From Candidatus Bathyarchaeota archaeon (GTDB lineage: Archaea; Thermoproteota; Bathyarchaeia; Bathyarchaeales; Bathycorpusculaceae), in the NCBI GenBank assembly GCA_014859805.1, contig JACUTN010000005.1, positions 1-20,898 of the forward strand: a DNA stretch of 20,898 nt, in the 5' to 3' direction. Shown here one piece after another: positions 6,735-14,210 of this stretch. The translations under genes were made by a program, and so were the position numbers. Every line of letters starts with the position of its first letter. The stretch's first letter is position 1. Below the pieces are notes generated by a model. The model saw nothing but the letters and a program-made list of their open reading frames with translations. It was not told the origin of the DNA and did no database searches.

Positions 6735-7049
6735 TTAGATTCTCTCTCGCTTTATTTCGAAAAGCACCGTTCCACCATTTGTGTAAGGTTTTCCAGGATC
6801 CAAGCATTGAAAATAACCTTTCTCACCCTCTTCCGTTGCCAACCCTAACTTTTTGAAGCTTATTCCACGGCTTAAAGCAACAATCATGGAAAGCATGCAA
6901 CCAAAAGCGTGAACGCAGATGCTGTCAGTTTTTTCAACAATTATCTTAGGCGAATCCACAACTATTCTGTCTCCAACATTAAAAACTGGACAGTTTCCAC
7001 GTATCTCCTTAACACTTATAACCAAGCGATATTTTTCTTCTCCAACCAT
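6735..7049 (-). CDS. TIGR04076 family protein (104 aa)
   Basis: Small alpha/beta protein matching the TIGR04076 pattern from memory: an N-terminal V-K-E-I-x-G-x-C-P block (C20), G-D-x-I at ~26-29, a central I-C-V-H-A cluster (C45, C51), and a C-terminal C-L-D-P block with C82 before a final FEIKRERI. Function is not established for the family; the conserved cysteines suggest metal or redox chemistry. I place the start at the ATG at 7049 rather than the upstream GTG at 7058, because GAGGTG lies about five nt before this ATG and overlaps the GTG. A TATA-like TTATTTATTAAA sits at about 7070-7085. Divergent from the thiolase gene. Confidence 0.8.
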   Translation of the reverse strand: MVGEEKYRLVISVKEIRGNCPVFNVGDRIVVDSPKIIVEKTDSICVHAFGCMLSMIVALSRGISFKKLGLATEEGEKGYFQCLDPGKPYTNGGTVLFEIKRERI

Positions 7050-7069
7050 GAACACCACCTCATTTCCTT

Positions 7070-7086
7070 AATCATTTAATAAATAA
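7070..7086 (-). promoter_or_regulatory. TATA-like box for the TIGR04076 gene
   Basis: AT-rich block (AACTTATTTATTAAATG on the minus strand), 21-37 nt upstream of the ATG at 7049, with the Shine-Dalgarno GAGGTG between. Confidence 0.4.
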
Positions 7087-7110
7087 GTTATTATGAGTTT
7101 CCGCAAAGCG

Positions 7111-7125
7111 GCAAAAACTTAAAAG
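7111..7125 (+). promoter_or_regulatory. BRE/TATA-like promoter for the thiolase-HMGCS unit
   Basis: GCAAAAACTTAAAAG reads as a purine-rich BRE plus a TATA box. Transcription would start near 7145-7150, which excludes the TTG at 7144 as a start and favours the ATG at 7171. Confidence 0.5.
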
Positions 7126-7170
7126 TCATGTGAAAAGGATAAGTTGCAATTGACAAGAAAGGTTAAGACA

Positions 7171-8367
7171 ATGCAAAGTCATCCAGTCATAGTCGGTGTT
7201 GGAAGAACAAAATTTGGAGAACACTACGAGAAGGAACCAGAGAGACTTATCGAAGAGTCTTGGCTTAAAGCATCAGAAGAAGCAAATATAGAACGCAAAA
7301 ACCTAGAAGCAGCCTACCTTTCCGACTACTTCCTACCAATCACAAACAAGCTCGGACTAGAAGAAGGATTCCTTTCAGAACTCACAGAACTTCACGTCCC
7401 AATGGAAGTAACCCGCTCCTTCAGCTCAGCCCTACTAAACGCTTGCAACGCCATCCAAGCCGGAAGATACAACATGGTTTTGGTTGGCGGACTAGAGAAA
7501 ATGACAGACAGATGGGACAAAATCCGCGACGACCTGATGCTTCTAGAAGACCCATGGAGCTATTACGCAGGATGCACACCAGAAGCAAACCACGAACTCA
7601 TGCTTAGAGCATACATAAAACGATACGGCATAACCAATGAAGACCTTGAAAAACTAAACCTAGCCTTAGCACAAATATCAGTTAAAAACCATTTACACGC
7701 AACCAAAAACGAGTACGCACAATACCAAAGAAAAATAACCATTGAACACGTTTTAAAAGCGAGAAAAAACGCCCGAAAACCTCTAGGACTTTACGATTTT
7801 GCACCAATATCCGACGGCGCAACCGCCCTCATCCTTGCAAACGAAGAATTCGCCAAAAAACTCACAGACAAACCAGTCTATATTCTAGGCGCCTCCTCCG
7901 CAACGGACTATCTGACCTTTCCAGCAAGAGAAGACATGACACGCTTTTTAGTGAGCGAAATAGCCATGAAAAACGCTTTGAAAATGGCTGGAATAAAACT
8001 TTGGGACATAAAAATTGCTGAGGTATACGATCAATCCACGGTTATGGAGATGATTTCCCTTGAGGATCTAGGTTTCTGCGAACACGGAAAGGCGTGGACA
8101 TGCATACACGAAAGCTGTAAAGACTACAAAGGGTATTATGAAATGAACGGGAAGAAACTCTTCGTAAACACCAATGGTGGATTAAAAGCTGATGGTAATC
8201 CCTTAGGCGCCACAGGTGGAGCCGAAGTTTTTGAAGTCTTTAAGCAGTTGAGGGGCGAAGCTGGTGAACGACAAGTTAAAAGCGACGGAAAATTACAGTA
8301 TGGCTGTGTGCTTGAGCTTGAGGGTTTTGGAACTAAAGGTTATGTTTACATTTTAGGGAGAAATTGA
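7171..8367 (+). CDS. Thiolase-fold protein, catalytic residues lost
   Basis: 398 residues, full thiolase length. It opens with PVIVGVGRTKFGEHYEK, typical of archaeal acetoacetyl-CoA thiolases, and keeps the fold markers LVGGLEKMT (104-112), YDFAPISDGATALILA (208-223) and GGLKADGNPLGATGGAEV (336-353). The chemistry is gone: aligned without gaps to archaeal thiolases (VEAACASGSLAL), the nucleophilic Cys is T81 within EVTRSFSSALLN; the GHP histidine is N343; the C-terminal HNxGG region reads LELEG. Archaeal thiolases normally feed acetoacetyl-CoA to HMG-CoA synthase through a DUF35 bridge. Here the partner is a DUF35-HMGCS fusion starting 2 nt after this stop, so this chain may be a scaffold or use different chemistry. 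The ATG at 7171 is preferred over the TTG at 7144 because the family begins here and a TATA box lies ~50 nt upstream. Confidence 0.92.
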   Translation: MQSHPVIVGVGRTKFGEHYEKEPERLIEESWLKASEEANIERKNLEAAYLSDYFLPITNKLGLEEGFLSELTELHVPMEVTRSFSSALLNACNAIQAGRYNMVLVGGLEKMTDRWDKIRDDLMLLEDPWSYYAGCTPEANHELMLRAYIKRYGITNEDLEKLNLALAQISVKNHLHATKNEYAQYQRKITIEHVLKARKNARKPLGLYDFAPISDGATALILANEEFAKKLTDKPVYILGASSATDYLTFPAREDMTRFLVSEIAMKNALKMAGIKLWDIKIAEVYDQSTVMEMISLEDLGFCEHGKAWTCIHESCKDYKGYYEMNGKKLFVNTNGGLKADGNPLGATGGAEVFEVFKQLRGEAGERQVKSDGKLQYGCVLELEGFGTKGYVYILGRN

Positions 8368-8369
8368 GA

Positions 8370-9878
8370 ATGAGTAGTGAGCCGATAGAGAGAAGGGTTT
8401 CATACCTTGGCGATAGGCTGAGGGGAAGACGCTGCCAAATTTGTGGTAAAGAATATTTTGAGATAAGGGACTACTGCGGAAACTGCGGAAGAAAAAGCTT
8501 CGGAAAAATGGATGACATAGACTTATTCTACGACAAAGGCAAACTGGAAATATGTACCTTCATAAACGAACCCACAAACAAATTTACGAAGCTGGGTAAC
8601 TACATTTATGGCATAATTTCATTTCACAATGGGAAGATAAGAGTTCCGGGAAGACTGACAGACCATATAGTAAAAGACGATGAAGAAATAGACCTTTCAG
8701 CCTTTGAGGGAAGGAATGTTGTGCCAAGGTTTAGAAGACGCTATTCTGTTGGAAGAAGCGACGTCATCCCAACAATTTCTTTAGCTTTCACCTTAGCAGA
8801 TGAGTATTATCCACATCAACAATACGCCATTATGAAACCAAATAAAGAGTATGATGCACCGGGAATAGTAGGCTACGGGGTTTACACTTCAAAGTTCAGA
8901 ATACGAGAAAGAAACATTGAACGTTCAGTACCGTTCATCGATGAAGACGCAATAACCGCTTCAGTTGAGGCAGGAAAACTTGCTCTAATCCACTCTGGAG
9001 TTAACAGTTCGCTCGTTGGCAAAGTTTACGTAGGTTCAGAATCTAATCCATATGCCGTTAAGCCCATAGCGTCAAAGGTTGCACAAGTCCTAAAACTGGG
9101 CGAAGAAGAAGGAGACATGCAAGGAGTTGATGCTATAGACACAGAATTCGCATGCAAAGCCGCAACAAGCATGTTCAAAGATGCAGCCTCGCTCGTAAGC
9201 TACCCAAAATCAAACATTCAATATGCCATGGTAATAGGTGCAGACAACTCACAAGCTGCTCCAAGAGACTGTCCCGGAGGAGAACTAGACCTGTTCGTCG
9301 GATATGGCGGATGTGCATACATTTTTGGAAAACATGACATCATAGCCGAAATTGAAGGGTGGTACTCATGTACTTCAGATACACCTGACTTTTGGAGAAG
9401 AGACGGAGAACCCTACCCAATGCACGGCGGAAGGTTCACTGGAGACCCAGCGTATTTTAAGCACGTTAGAAAAGCGGCTAAAAAATTGATGGACCGACTT
9501 AACCTGAAAGTGGAAGATATTAACTATTTTGTTTCACATCAGCCGAATGTTAGGTTCCCAGTGAGGGTTGCCAAGGAGCTTGGGTTCAAGGAAGAACAGT
9601 ATTCGCCATCACTTCAAGTAGCTAAGTTTGGCAACACGTATTCAGGCTCTTCACCACTGGGTTTAGCAGCTGCTTTAGACATAGCCAAGCCAGATGAACG
9701 CATCTTAATCGTGAGTTACGGTTCAGGAGCTGGAAGCGACGCCTACTCACTGATAACCACGAACCAAATACTAGACAAAAGAGAACGCCAAAAACTGACG
9801 GTTAAATATCAAGCGGGCAATCCGTTTCTGGAATATGTAGACTATACAACTTATAGGCGACTGAAACTTGGAATGTAG
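8370..9878 (+). CDS. DUF35 (zinc ribbon + OB) fused to HMG-CoA synthase
   Basis: Residues 1-~150 form a DUF35 domain: a zinc ribbon with C22-x2-C25 and C36-x2-C39, then an OB-like stretch (LEICTFINEP to GRLTDHIVKDDEEIDL). Residues ~163-470 match archaeal HMG-CoA synthase closely: GIVGYGVYTSKFRI, VGSESNPYAVKP with catalytic E224, EFACKAATS with nucleophile C262, SDTPDFWRRDGEPYPMHGGRFTGDPAYFKH, HQPN with H390, GNTYSGSS and SYGSGAGSDAYS. The catalytic triad is intact. The segment between FRIRERN and ERSVPF is about 18 residues shorter than I recall for the family. A ~30-residue C-terminal tail follows. Archaeal HMGCS, thiolase and DUF35 are normally three separate chains in one complex; fusing two is consistent with that. 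ATG 8370 has GGGAG nine nt upstream; TTG 8364 is an alternative start. Expected reaction is acetyl-CoA plus acetoacetyl-CoA, but the substrate is uncertain given the degenerate partner. Confidence 0.93.
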   Translation: MSSEPIERRVSYLGDRLRGRRCQICGKEYFEIRDYCGNCGRKSFGKMDDIDLFYDKGKLEICTFINEPTNKFTKLGNYIYGIISFHNGKIRVPGRLTDHIVKDDEEIDLSAFEGRNVVPRFRRRYSVGRSDVIPTISLAFTLADEYYPHQQYAIMKPNKEYDAPGIVGYGVYTSKFRIRERNIERSVPFIDEDAITASVEAGKLALIHSGVNSSLVGKVYVGSESNPYAVKPIASKVAQVLKLGEEEGDMQGVDAIDTEFACKAATSMFKDAASLVSYPKSNIQYAMVIGADNSQAAPRDCPGGELDLFVGYGGCAYIFGKHDIIAEIEGWYSCTSDTPDFWRRDGEPYPMHGGRFTGDPAYFKHVRKAAKKLMDRLNLKVEDINYFVSHQPNVRFPVRVAKELGFKEEQYSPSLQVAKFGNTYSGSSPLGLAAALDIAKPDERILIVSYGSGAGSDAYSLITTNQILDKRERQKLTVKYQAGNPFLEYVDYTTYRRLKLGM

Positions 9879-9928
9879 CAAATCACTAATAAACCCACAA
9901 CAATCAGGTATACACGGAGTATAAACCA

Positions 9929-11056
9929 TTGTTTGCCTATGGAGTATTCAAAGTCATATACTCACCTTTCAAAGCATTCAAAGAAATAATTCAAAACCCA
10001 AAATACATAGGACCAATCTTGATAATGATTCTATTCGTGCTAGCAAGCATGGGAAGCGAATATGCTAGAGCTTCGAAACTCTACGTGCAACAGACGCTGC
10101 CAAATACTCTAGACCCATATAATCCAGATCCATGGACAGAAAACTGTACAATGTGGATTTCCAACGCCGAAATCACATGTAATAACGATGATTACCTCTT
10201 AGGGCACAAAAGTATTCAATTTAGCATCACAAATAATGATACAATATGGATGGAACTAAAAAACATTGGCCAAATAAATTGCTTGAGCACTGACGGTTAC
10301 AAGAACCTGTCTTTTTGCATAAAATGGATTAATCCCACAGCAGATCCGCCTCAAAATGCTAGTCTTTACCTTTTCTCTATGGGTACGACAGATTATTTCT
10401 ACTACGACTTAGCTGAACTCATCAATCAAACTAAAAATGATGAGTGGAACAATTTCACCATTCCATTGGGGCTTGACGCTGAACAATGGGTAAACAGCAG
10501 CGCTCAAACAGCGTGGGACAACGTTACTGGTCTTAAACTTGACATGGTCTGGGCACAATCGACTAGGTCAAACTTGACGATACTCGTGGACAAAGTGTAT
10601 TTTCAATCTGGAAATTTTGAACCTTTAATTAATTCTATGGGCAACATGATAGCTTTTTCTGCTTTCAACGCAGTTACAACCTTTTGTATTTATTGGATGC
10701 TGTGTGGTATGGCGGTGTTTATTGTGGGGAAAATGTTTAAAATCAAAGCCGAATTCAAAGTATTCCTCATAATAGTAGGTTATGCGCTCATTGCTATGGT
10801 TGTCATGCAGGTGTTGTTCAACATCCTATATCTACTAATCTCCCCTCTATACATTACCGTTGATGCCATAAGTCCAACATCTGTGTTGCAAACCATAATC
10901 TTGTTCACTTCTTCAATGGTTCTTCTGCTACCAGTTTGGTCGATAATAATATCTTCCATAGGGGTACATACAGCATCTGATTTGCCTCTAAGTAAAAGTG
11001 CAGTCATTGCCATCATTGGATTTTTACCTTACTATGTTCTGCTTTTCGTTGCATAA
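9929..11056 (+). CDS. Yip1-like membrane protein with extracytoplasmic jelly-roll-like domain
   Basis: 375 residues. A short cytosolic N-terminus (VIYSPFKAFKEIIQNPKY, typical of Yip1-type proteins) leads to one TM (~24-42). A ~190-residue extracytoplasmic part (45-238) has several N-x-S/T sequons and cysteines. It looks like a carbohydrate-binding-module/galactose-binding beta sandwich: HKSIQFSI, NLSFCIKW, the W-NNFTIPL strand, and the closing TILVDKVYF. Four more TMs (~240-267, 277-305, 318-345, 355-374) complete the Yip1-like part. The start is TTG with GGAG nine nt upstream; no in-frame ATG lies near. It precedes the MacB-type transporter by 125 nt on the same strand and may work in envelope biology. 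Domain assignments rest on pattern, not alignment. Confidence 0.75.
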   Translation: MFAYGVFKVIYSPFKAFKEIIQNPKYIGPILIMILFVLASMGSEYARASKLYVQQTLPNTLDPYNPDPWTENCTMWISNAEITCNNDDYLLGHKSIQFSITNNDTIWMELKNIGQINCLSTDGYKNLSFCIKWINPTADPPQNASLYLFSMGTTDYFYYDLAELINQTKNDEWNNFTIPLGLDAEQWVNSSAQTAWDNVTGLKLDMVWAQSTRSNLTILVDKVYFQSGNFEPLINSMGNMIAFSAFNAVTTFCIYWMLCGMAVFIVGKMFKIKAEFKVFLIIVGYALIAMVVMQVLFNILYLLISPLYITVDAISPTSVLQTIILFTSSMVLLLPVWSIIISSIGVHTASDLPLSKSAVIAIIGFLPYYVLLFVA

Positions 11057-11124
11057 AAACGGCACACGTGGATAAAACTGCTAATCGAAAGCGCTTCCAC
11101 AACACTGGTAAATCGAGTTTCGCA

Positions 11125-11146
11125 CTTTATAATAAAAGTTAAATAC
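11125..11146 (+). promoter_or_regulatory. TATA-like region before the ABC transporter
   Basis: CTTTATAATAAAAG and the overlapping AGTTAAATAC lie 35-56 nt before the ATG at 11181, suggesting the ABC pair has its own promoter. Confidence 0.4.
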
Positions 11147-11180
11147 GCCAGAACTTTTCACTTCTCGTCGGAATGTAATA

Positions 11181-11885
11181 ATGGCAACTATACTTGAAGT
11201 TTGCGAAGTCAGAAAAAATTACCATATGGGCAAAGTTGTTGTTCCAGCTTTGCGTGGAGTAAGTTTTGATGTTGAAAAAGGAGAATTCTTGGCTATTTTC
11301 GGACCGTCAGGTGGTGGAAAGTCAACTTTACTGCATTTGATGGGATGTTTGGATCGTCCAGATAAAGGCAAAATTCTAATCGATGGTTCCAACATTCTCA
11401 AGCTGAGTGATGATAAACTAGCTGAGCTTCGTTTAACTAAAATGGGTTTTGTTTTCCAATTTTTCAACTTGTTGCCAAGATTAACATCTCTGAGGAATGT
11501 AGAGTTGCCGTTAACAATAGCTGGTTTACCAGAAAAAGAGACGTCAAAAAGAGCTAATGAAATGTTGAAACTTGTGGGCCTTGAAGGCCGCATGGATCAT
11601 AGACCTTTCGAACTCAGCGGGGGAGAACAGCAACGCGTAGCCATGGCAAGAGCCTTAATAAATGATCCTAAAATTGTATTGGCCGACGAGCCCACAGGAA
11701 ACCTCGATACGAAGACTGGTTGGGAAATAGTTGAGCTGATGAAAAAGCTGAACAAAGAGAAAGGACAAACCTTTGTGGTTGTCACTCACGATCCACATAT
11801 AGCTGAAGCTGCTGACCGCATAATACACTTGAAGGACGGCTTAATCGAAGAGATAAAAAAAGCACCAAGGAGGAATAAGCAGTGA
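11181..11885 (+). CDS. ABC transporter ATPase, MacB/LolD type
   Basis: 234 residues with all nucleotide-binding motifs: Walker A GPSGGGKST (41-49), Q-loop Q93 in FQFFNLLPRLT, signature LSGGEQQRVAMARAL (145-159), Walker B IVLADEP (165-171) with TGNLD, and switch H203 in VVTHD. FFNLLPRLTSLRNVELPL is the typical LolD/MacB helical region. It powers the FtsX-type permease encoded next; its stop overlaps the permease GTG by 4 nt (GTGA). In Archaea these pairs are thought to export lipids, peptides or envelope components by mechanotransmission; the substrate is unknown. The ATG is well placed, followed directly by the conserved beta-strand ILEVCEVRKNY. Confidence 0.95.
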   Translation: MATILEVCEVRKNYHMGKVVVPALRGVSFDVEKGEFLAIFGPSGGGKSTLLHLMGCLDRPDKGKILIDGSNILKLSDDKLAELRLTKMGFVFQFFNLLPRLTSLRNVELPLTIAGLPEKETSKRANEMLKLVGLEGRMDHRPFELSGGEQQRVAMARALINDPKIVLADEPTGNLDTKTGWEIVELMKKLNKEKGQTFVVVTHDPHIAEAADRIIHLKDGLIEEIKKAPRRNKQ

Positions 11886-13174
11886 AACTAAGCAAAATTT
11901 TGGCCATGTCTTGGGAAGGCATGTCACAAAGAAAATTTCGAACGTCCCTCACAACTTTAGGCGTTGTAGTCGGCATAACGGCAATAATCAGCTTGGCATC
12001 TCTAGGTGAAGGATTCAGATTAGAAATAAGAGAACGAATGCAGACAGGATTTGAACTCGAAAATTTGACAGTTATACCTGGAAGCTTTTTTGCAGGTTTG
12101 TCAAAGGAAGGATTTATTGATAAAGACGTTCAAAGTATTTCAAATATTTCAGGAGTTAAAGTCGCAACACCGCTTATGCAAGTTGGCAATGTAACTTTAT
12201 ATAATAAAAATGAAACAGTTCGCGCTTTTGTTGCTACTGCAGTTAACTTCACAGAGTTTGTCAAAATATTTCCAGACAGATTCATCTTTGAAGATGGTAA
12301 ACTGCCAACTGAAGACAGAAACGACACAATAGTCATTGGATATAGAGTCAATCATCCTACGGAAAACGAAACAGCGCCCTTTGCTATTGCAAACGATAAC
12401 ATAACCTTAACCTCGCGAGTGCTACAAATTAATCCACCGAATCCACCTTTTTATAAACAAGAGAATCATACGTTCACTGTTGCTGGGACTCTGCAAAAAA
12501 GAGGGACTCCGGGAATAACAAATTTTGATTACTGGGTTTTTATACCGCTGGAGACAGCAAGGAAGATCTATAACACTCAAGAATCTCAACTAATCTTTGT
12601 TAAGGTCTACGACCATGAGGAATCTGAGAGAATCGCTGACGAAATTGAAGGTTTGTTTCCTCCATTTAGCGTTACAATTCTTGTTCCTCTAACGTTTATT
12701 AAACAGGTTGATCACATTCTAACTGTTGTTCAAATCTTCTTGATGGCTATAGCCTCTATTTCGCTTCTTGTTGCTGGAATAGGTATAATGAATATTATGA
12801 CGGTTTCTGTTATGGAGCGAACACGGGAAATCGGAATATTAAAGGCTATTGGAGCGAAGAGCCGGACTGTTCTCGCCATATTTCTCGCGGAAGCAACGCT
12901 AATAGGCATAACGGGCGGTCTAATTGGCGTATTCACTGGATATGGGCTTTCCCATGTATTAGCCTACGGTTTATCGGGTCTCGTGCAGACGCAACAGCAA
13001 GACGCAGGGTTCCAACCTCCTGACGCTCAGAGAATGTCTATAAACCCCGCTTTTTCGCCAGAATGGACAATAATAGCCTTCGTTTTCGCCATAATTGTGT
13101 GCATAATCTTTGGCTTATATCCAGCTAGGAAAGCAGCGAAACTAGATCCCGTTGAAGCATTACGTTACGAATAG
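11882..13174 (+). CDS. MacB/FtsX-family ABC transporter permease
   Basis: 430 residues. TM1 (~22-44) contains TTLGVVVGITAIISLASLGEGF, then a ~230-residue extracytoplasmic MacB-like periplasmic-core domain (45-280) with about eight N-glycosylation sequons. Three C-terminal TMs (~281-308, 332-362, 395-415) form the FtsX domain, with the diagnostic MERTREIGILKAIGA (311-325) and terminal LYPARKAAKLDPVEALRYE. Four TMs and length match MacB-type permeases; the bacterial N-terminal ATPase is a separate gene here. The start is GTG, overlapping the ATPase stop, with a strong AAGGAGGAA Shine-Dalgarno at 11867-11875. Confidence 0.95.
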   Translation: MKLSKILAMSWEGMSQRKFRTSLTTLGVVVGITAIISLASLGEGFRLEIRERMQTGFELENLTVIPGSFFAGLSKEGFIDKDVQSISNISGVKVATPLMQVGNVTLYNKNETVRAFVATAVNFTEFVKIFPDRFIFEDGKLPTEDRNDTIVIGYRVNHPTENETAPFAIANDNITLTSRVLQINPPNPPFYKQENHTFTVAGTLQKRGTPGITNFDYWVFIPLETARKIYNTQESQLIFVKVYDHEESERIADEIEGLFPPFSVTILVPLTFIKQVDHILTVVQIFLMAIASISLLVAGIGIMNIMTVSVMERTREIGILKAIGAKSRTVLAIFLAEATLIGITGGLIGVFTGYGLSHVLAYGLSGLVQTQQQDAGFQPPDAQRMSINPAFSPEWTIIAFVFAIIVCIIFGLYPARKAAKLDPVEALRYE

Positions 13175-13185
13175 GCACTTAGCAA

Positions 13186-13196
13186 GATTTATATGG
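13186..13196 (+). promoter_or_regulatory. TATA-like box for the TRAM/SSB cluster
   Basis: GATTTATATGG just past the permease stop. Transcription would start near 13215-13220 and give an ~85-nt 5' leader that contains a GTGTTAC-TGTC-GTGACAC hairpin (13237-13254). Confidence 0.45.
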
Positions 13197-13236
13197 TGGA
13201 ATGGCTTTTTGCATGTAATTAGCCTTCCCAAAGCTT

Positions 13237-13254
13237 GTGTTACTGTCGTGACAC
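13237..13254 (+). other. Hairpin in the 5' leader of the first TRAM gene
   Basis: GTGTTAC (13237-13243) and GTGACAC (13248-13254) form a 7-bp stem with one G-U pair and a TGTC tetraloop. It lies ~50 nt before the ATG of a likely RNA-binding protein. Confidence 0.35.
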
Positions 13255-13303
13255 TGAAGTTTTGTTGGAGAGGCTGGTTCCGCGATAAGGACGAAAGCAG
13301 AAT

Positions 13304-13588
13304 ATGCCGAGAAGACTACCAGAAAAAACGAGAAACGCTAAAAGGAAATTAAGAAGGCGCGGAAGCAAAAGAAGGTACCGCCCAAGCAAACCATTTTTAC
13401 AAAAAGCACCCATATGGAGGGGTCAACAATTAGAGGTTGTCATTGATGACATTGGAAGCAGGGGCGACGGAATAGCGAGAATGCACAACTACATGATTTT
13501 TGTTCCTGGAGGCAAGGTCGGCGAACGTGTTACGGTCAAAATTGTATCTGTTGGCGGTAAATTCGCTGTCGCGGAAAGAATAGCCTGA
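13304..13588 (+). CDS. TRAM-domain protein with basic N-terminal tail (94 aa)
   Basis: An extremely basic N-terminal tail (residues 1-~30, rich in R and K) precedes a TRAM/OB-like beta barrel (~36-92): GQQLEVVIDDIGSRGDGIARMHNYMIF, VPGGKVGERVTVKI, GKFAVAERIA. The G-D/E-G-I-A-R motif and the V-P-x-x-K-x-G-E-x-V strand are the TRAM hallmark. Stand-alone TRAM proteins in Archaea bind RNA and have been described as RNA chaperones akin to bacterial cold-shock proteins. An in-frame stop lies 15 nt upstream, so the ATG at 13304 is the first possible start; its Shine-Dalgarno is weak. It is followed after 16 nt by the SSB gene, and a paralogous TRAM gene follows that one. Confidence 0.88.
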   Translation: MPRRLPEKTRNAKRKLRRRGSKRRYRPSKPFLQKAPIWRGQQLEVVIDDIGSRGDGIARMHNYMIFVPGGKVGERVTVKIVSVGGKFAVAERIA

Positions 13589-13604
13589 ACAAGGAGGATG
13601 AGAA

Positions 13605-13895
13605 TTGGAAATAAAGGATTTGCGGAATGGAATGAAACGTGTCACTGTTGAAGGCACAGTGAAAGAAAAAGCTGAAACACGTGAGGTTCGATCGAGATTC
13701 GGAGACAAAACGTACAACGTGGCAACAGCCATCATCAGCGACGAAACGGGCTCAATAAAACTGACGTTATGGAACGAACAGATCGACCAAGTAAACGTGA
13801 ACGACAAGGTCAAAGTGGAAAATGGATACATCACAAGCTTCAGAGGAGAGATTCAGTTAAACGTTGGAAAATACGGAGTACTCACGGTTGAGTAA
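13605..13895 (+). CDS. Single-OB-fold ssDNA-binding protein, crenarchaeal SSB-like
   Basis: 96 residues forming one OB fold: VTVEGTVKEKAETREVRSRFGDKTYNVATAIISDETGSIKLTLW, then VNVNDKVKVENGYITSFRGEIQLNVG. This closely follows Sulfolobus-type SSB (the DETG-x-[IV]-KLTLW and F-[KR]-G-x-[IV]-QLN motifs) but has no acidic or Gly-rich C-terminal tail. It binds single-stranded DNA or RNA. The start is TTG, with a strong AAGGAGG Shine-Dalgarno ending seven nt upstream; the nearby ATG at 13598 is in another frame. It sits between two TRAM genes and is probably cotranscribed with the first. Confidence 0.87.
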   Translation: MEIKDLRNGMKRVTVEGTVKEKAETREVRSRFGDKTYNVATAIISDETGSIKLTLWNEQIDQVNVNDKVKVENGYITSFRGEIQLNVGKYGVLTVE

Positions 13896-13948
13896 ACCCC
13901 GAAAACAGATGAAACAAATCTTATCACACGAGATGAGAGGTGAAACGG

Positions 13949-14206
13949 ATGGAAGAAAGAAGAGGCTTCGGCAGAAGAAACAGCTTCCCACCAAAACCAG
14001 TTGAAATTGGAAAAGAATATGAAGTTGACATTCAAGAAACAAGCCGCAGAGGAGAAGGCATAGCCCGAATAAAGGGTTTAGTAACCTTCATACCAAACAC
14101 AAAACCAGGCGACCACGTCAAAATAAGGATAACAAGAATAAGCAGAAGATTCGCAGAAGCCGAAGTCGTTCAACAAGAAGAAACGGAAGAAAAACAAGAG
14201 GAATAA
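13949..14206 (+). CDS. TRAM-domain protein, second paralogue (85 aa)
   Basis: A short basic/aromatic N-terminal tail (ERRGFGRRNSFPPKP) is followed by a TRAM barrel (~19-75): GKEYEVDIQETSRRGEGIARIKGLVTFIPNTKPGDHVKIRI with the G-E-G-I-A-R motif, and FAEAEVV. The C-terminus is acidic (QQEETEEKQEE), unlike the basic-tailed paralogue upstream. Probable RNA-binding protein. I choose the ATG at 13949 over the GTG at 13940 because GAGGTGA (13937-13943) is an excellent Shine-Dalgarno for the ATG and covers the GTG. The gene ends 4 nt from the stop of the convergent HD-domain gene. Confidence 0.88.
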   Translation: MEERRGFGRRNSFPPKPVEIGKEYEVDIQETSRRGEGIARIKGLVTFIPNTKPGDHVKIRITRISRRFAEAEVVQQEETEEKQEE

Positions 14207-14210
14207 TCAA

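Noticed and set aside
13205..13300. C/D-box small RNA or tRNA in the leader before the TRAM gene
   Set aside because: A CTGA is present but no RTGATGA C box pairs with it, and no T-loop or cloverleaf can be drawn.
13152..13352. 66-codon plus frame across the permease end and TRAM start
   Set aside because: Overlaps two well-supported genes in another frame, with no motif and no Shine-Dalgarno.
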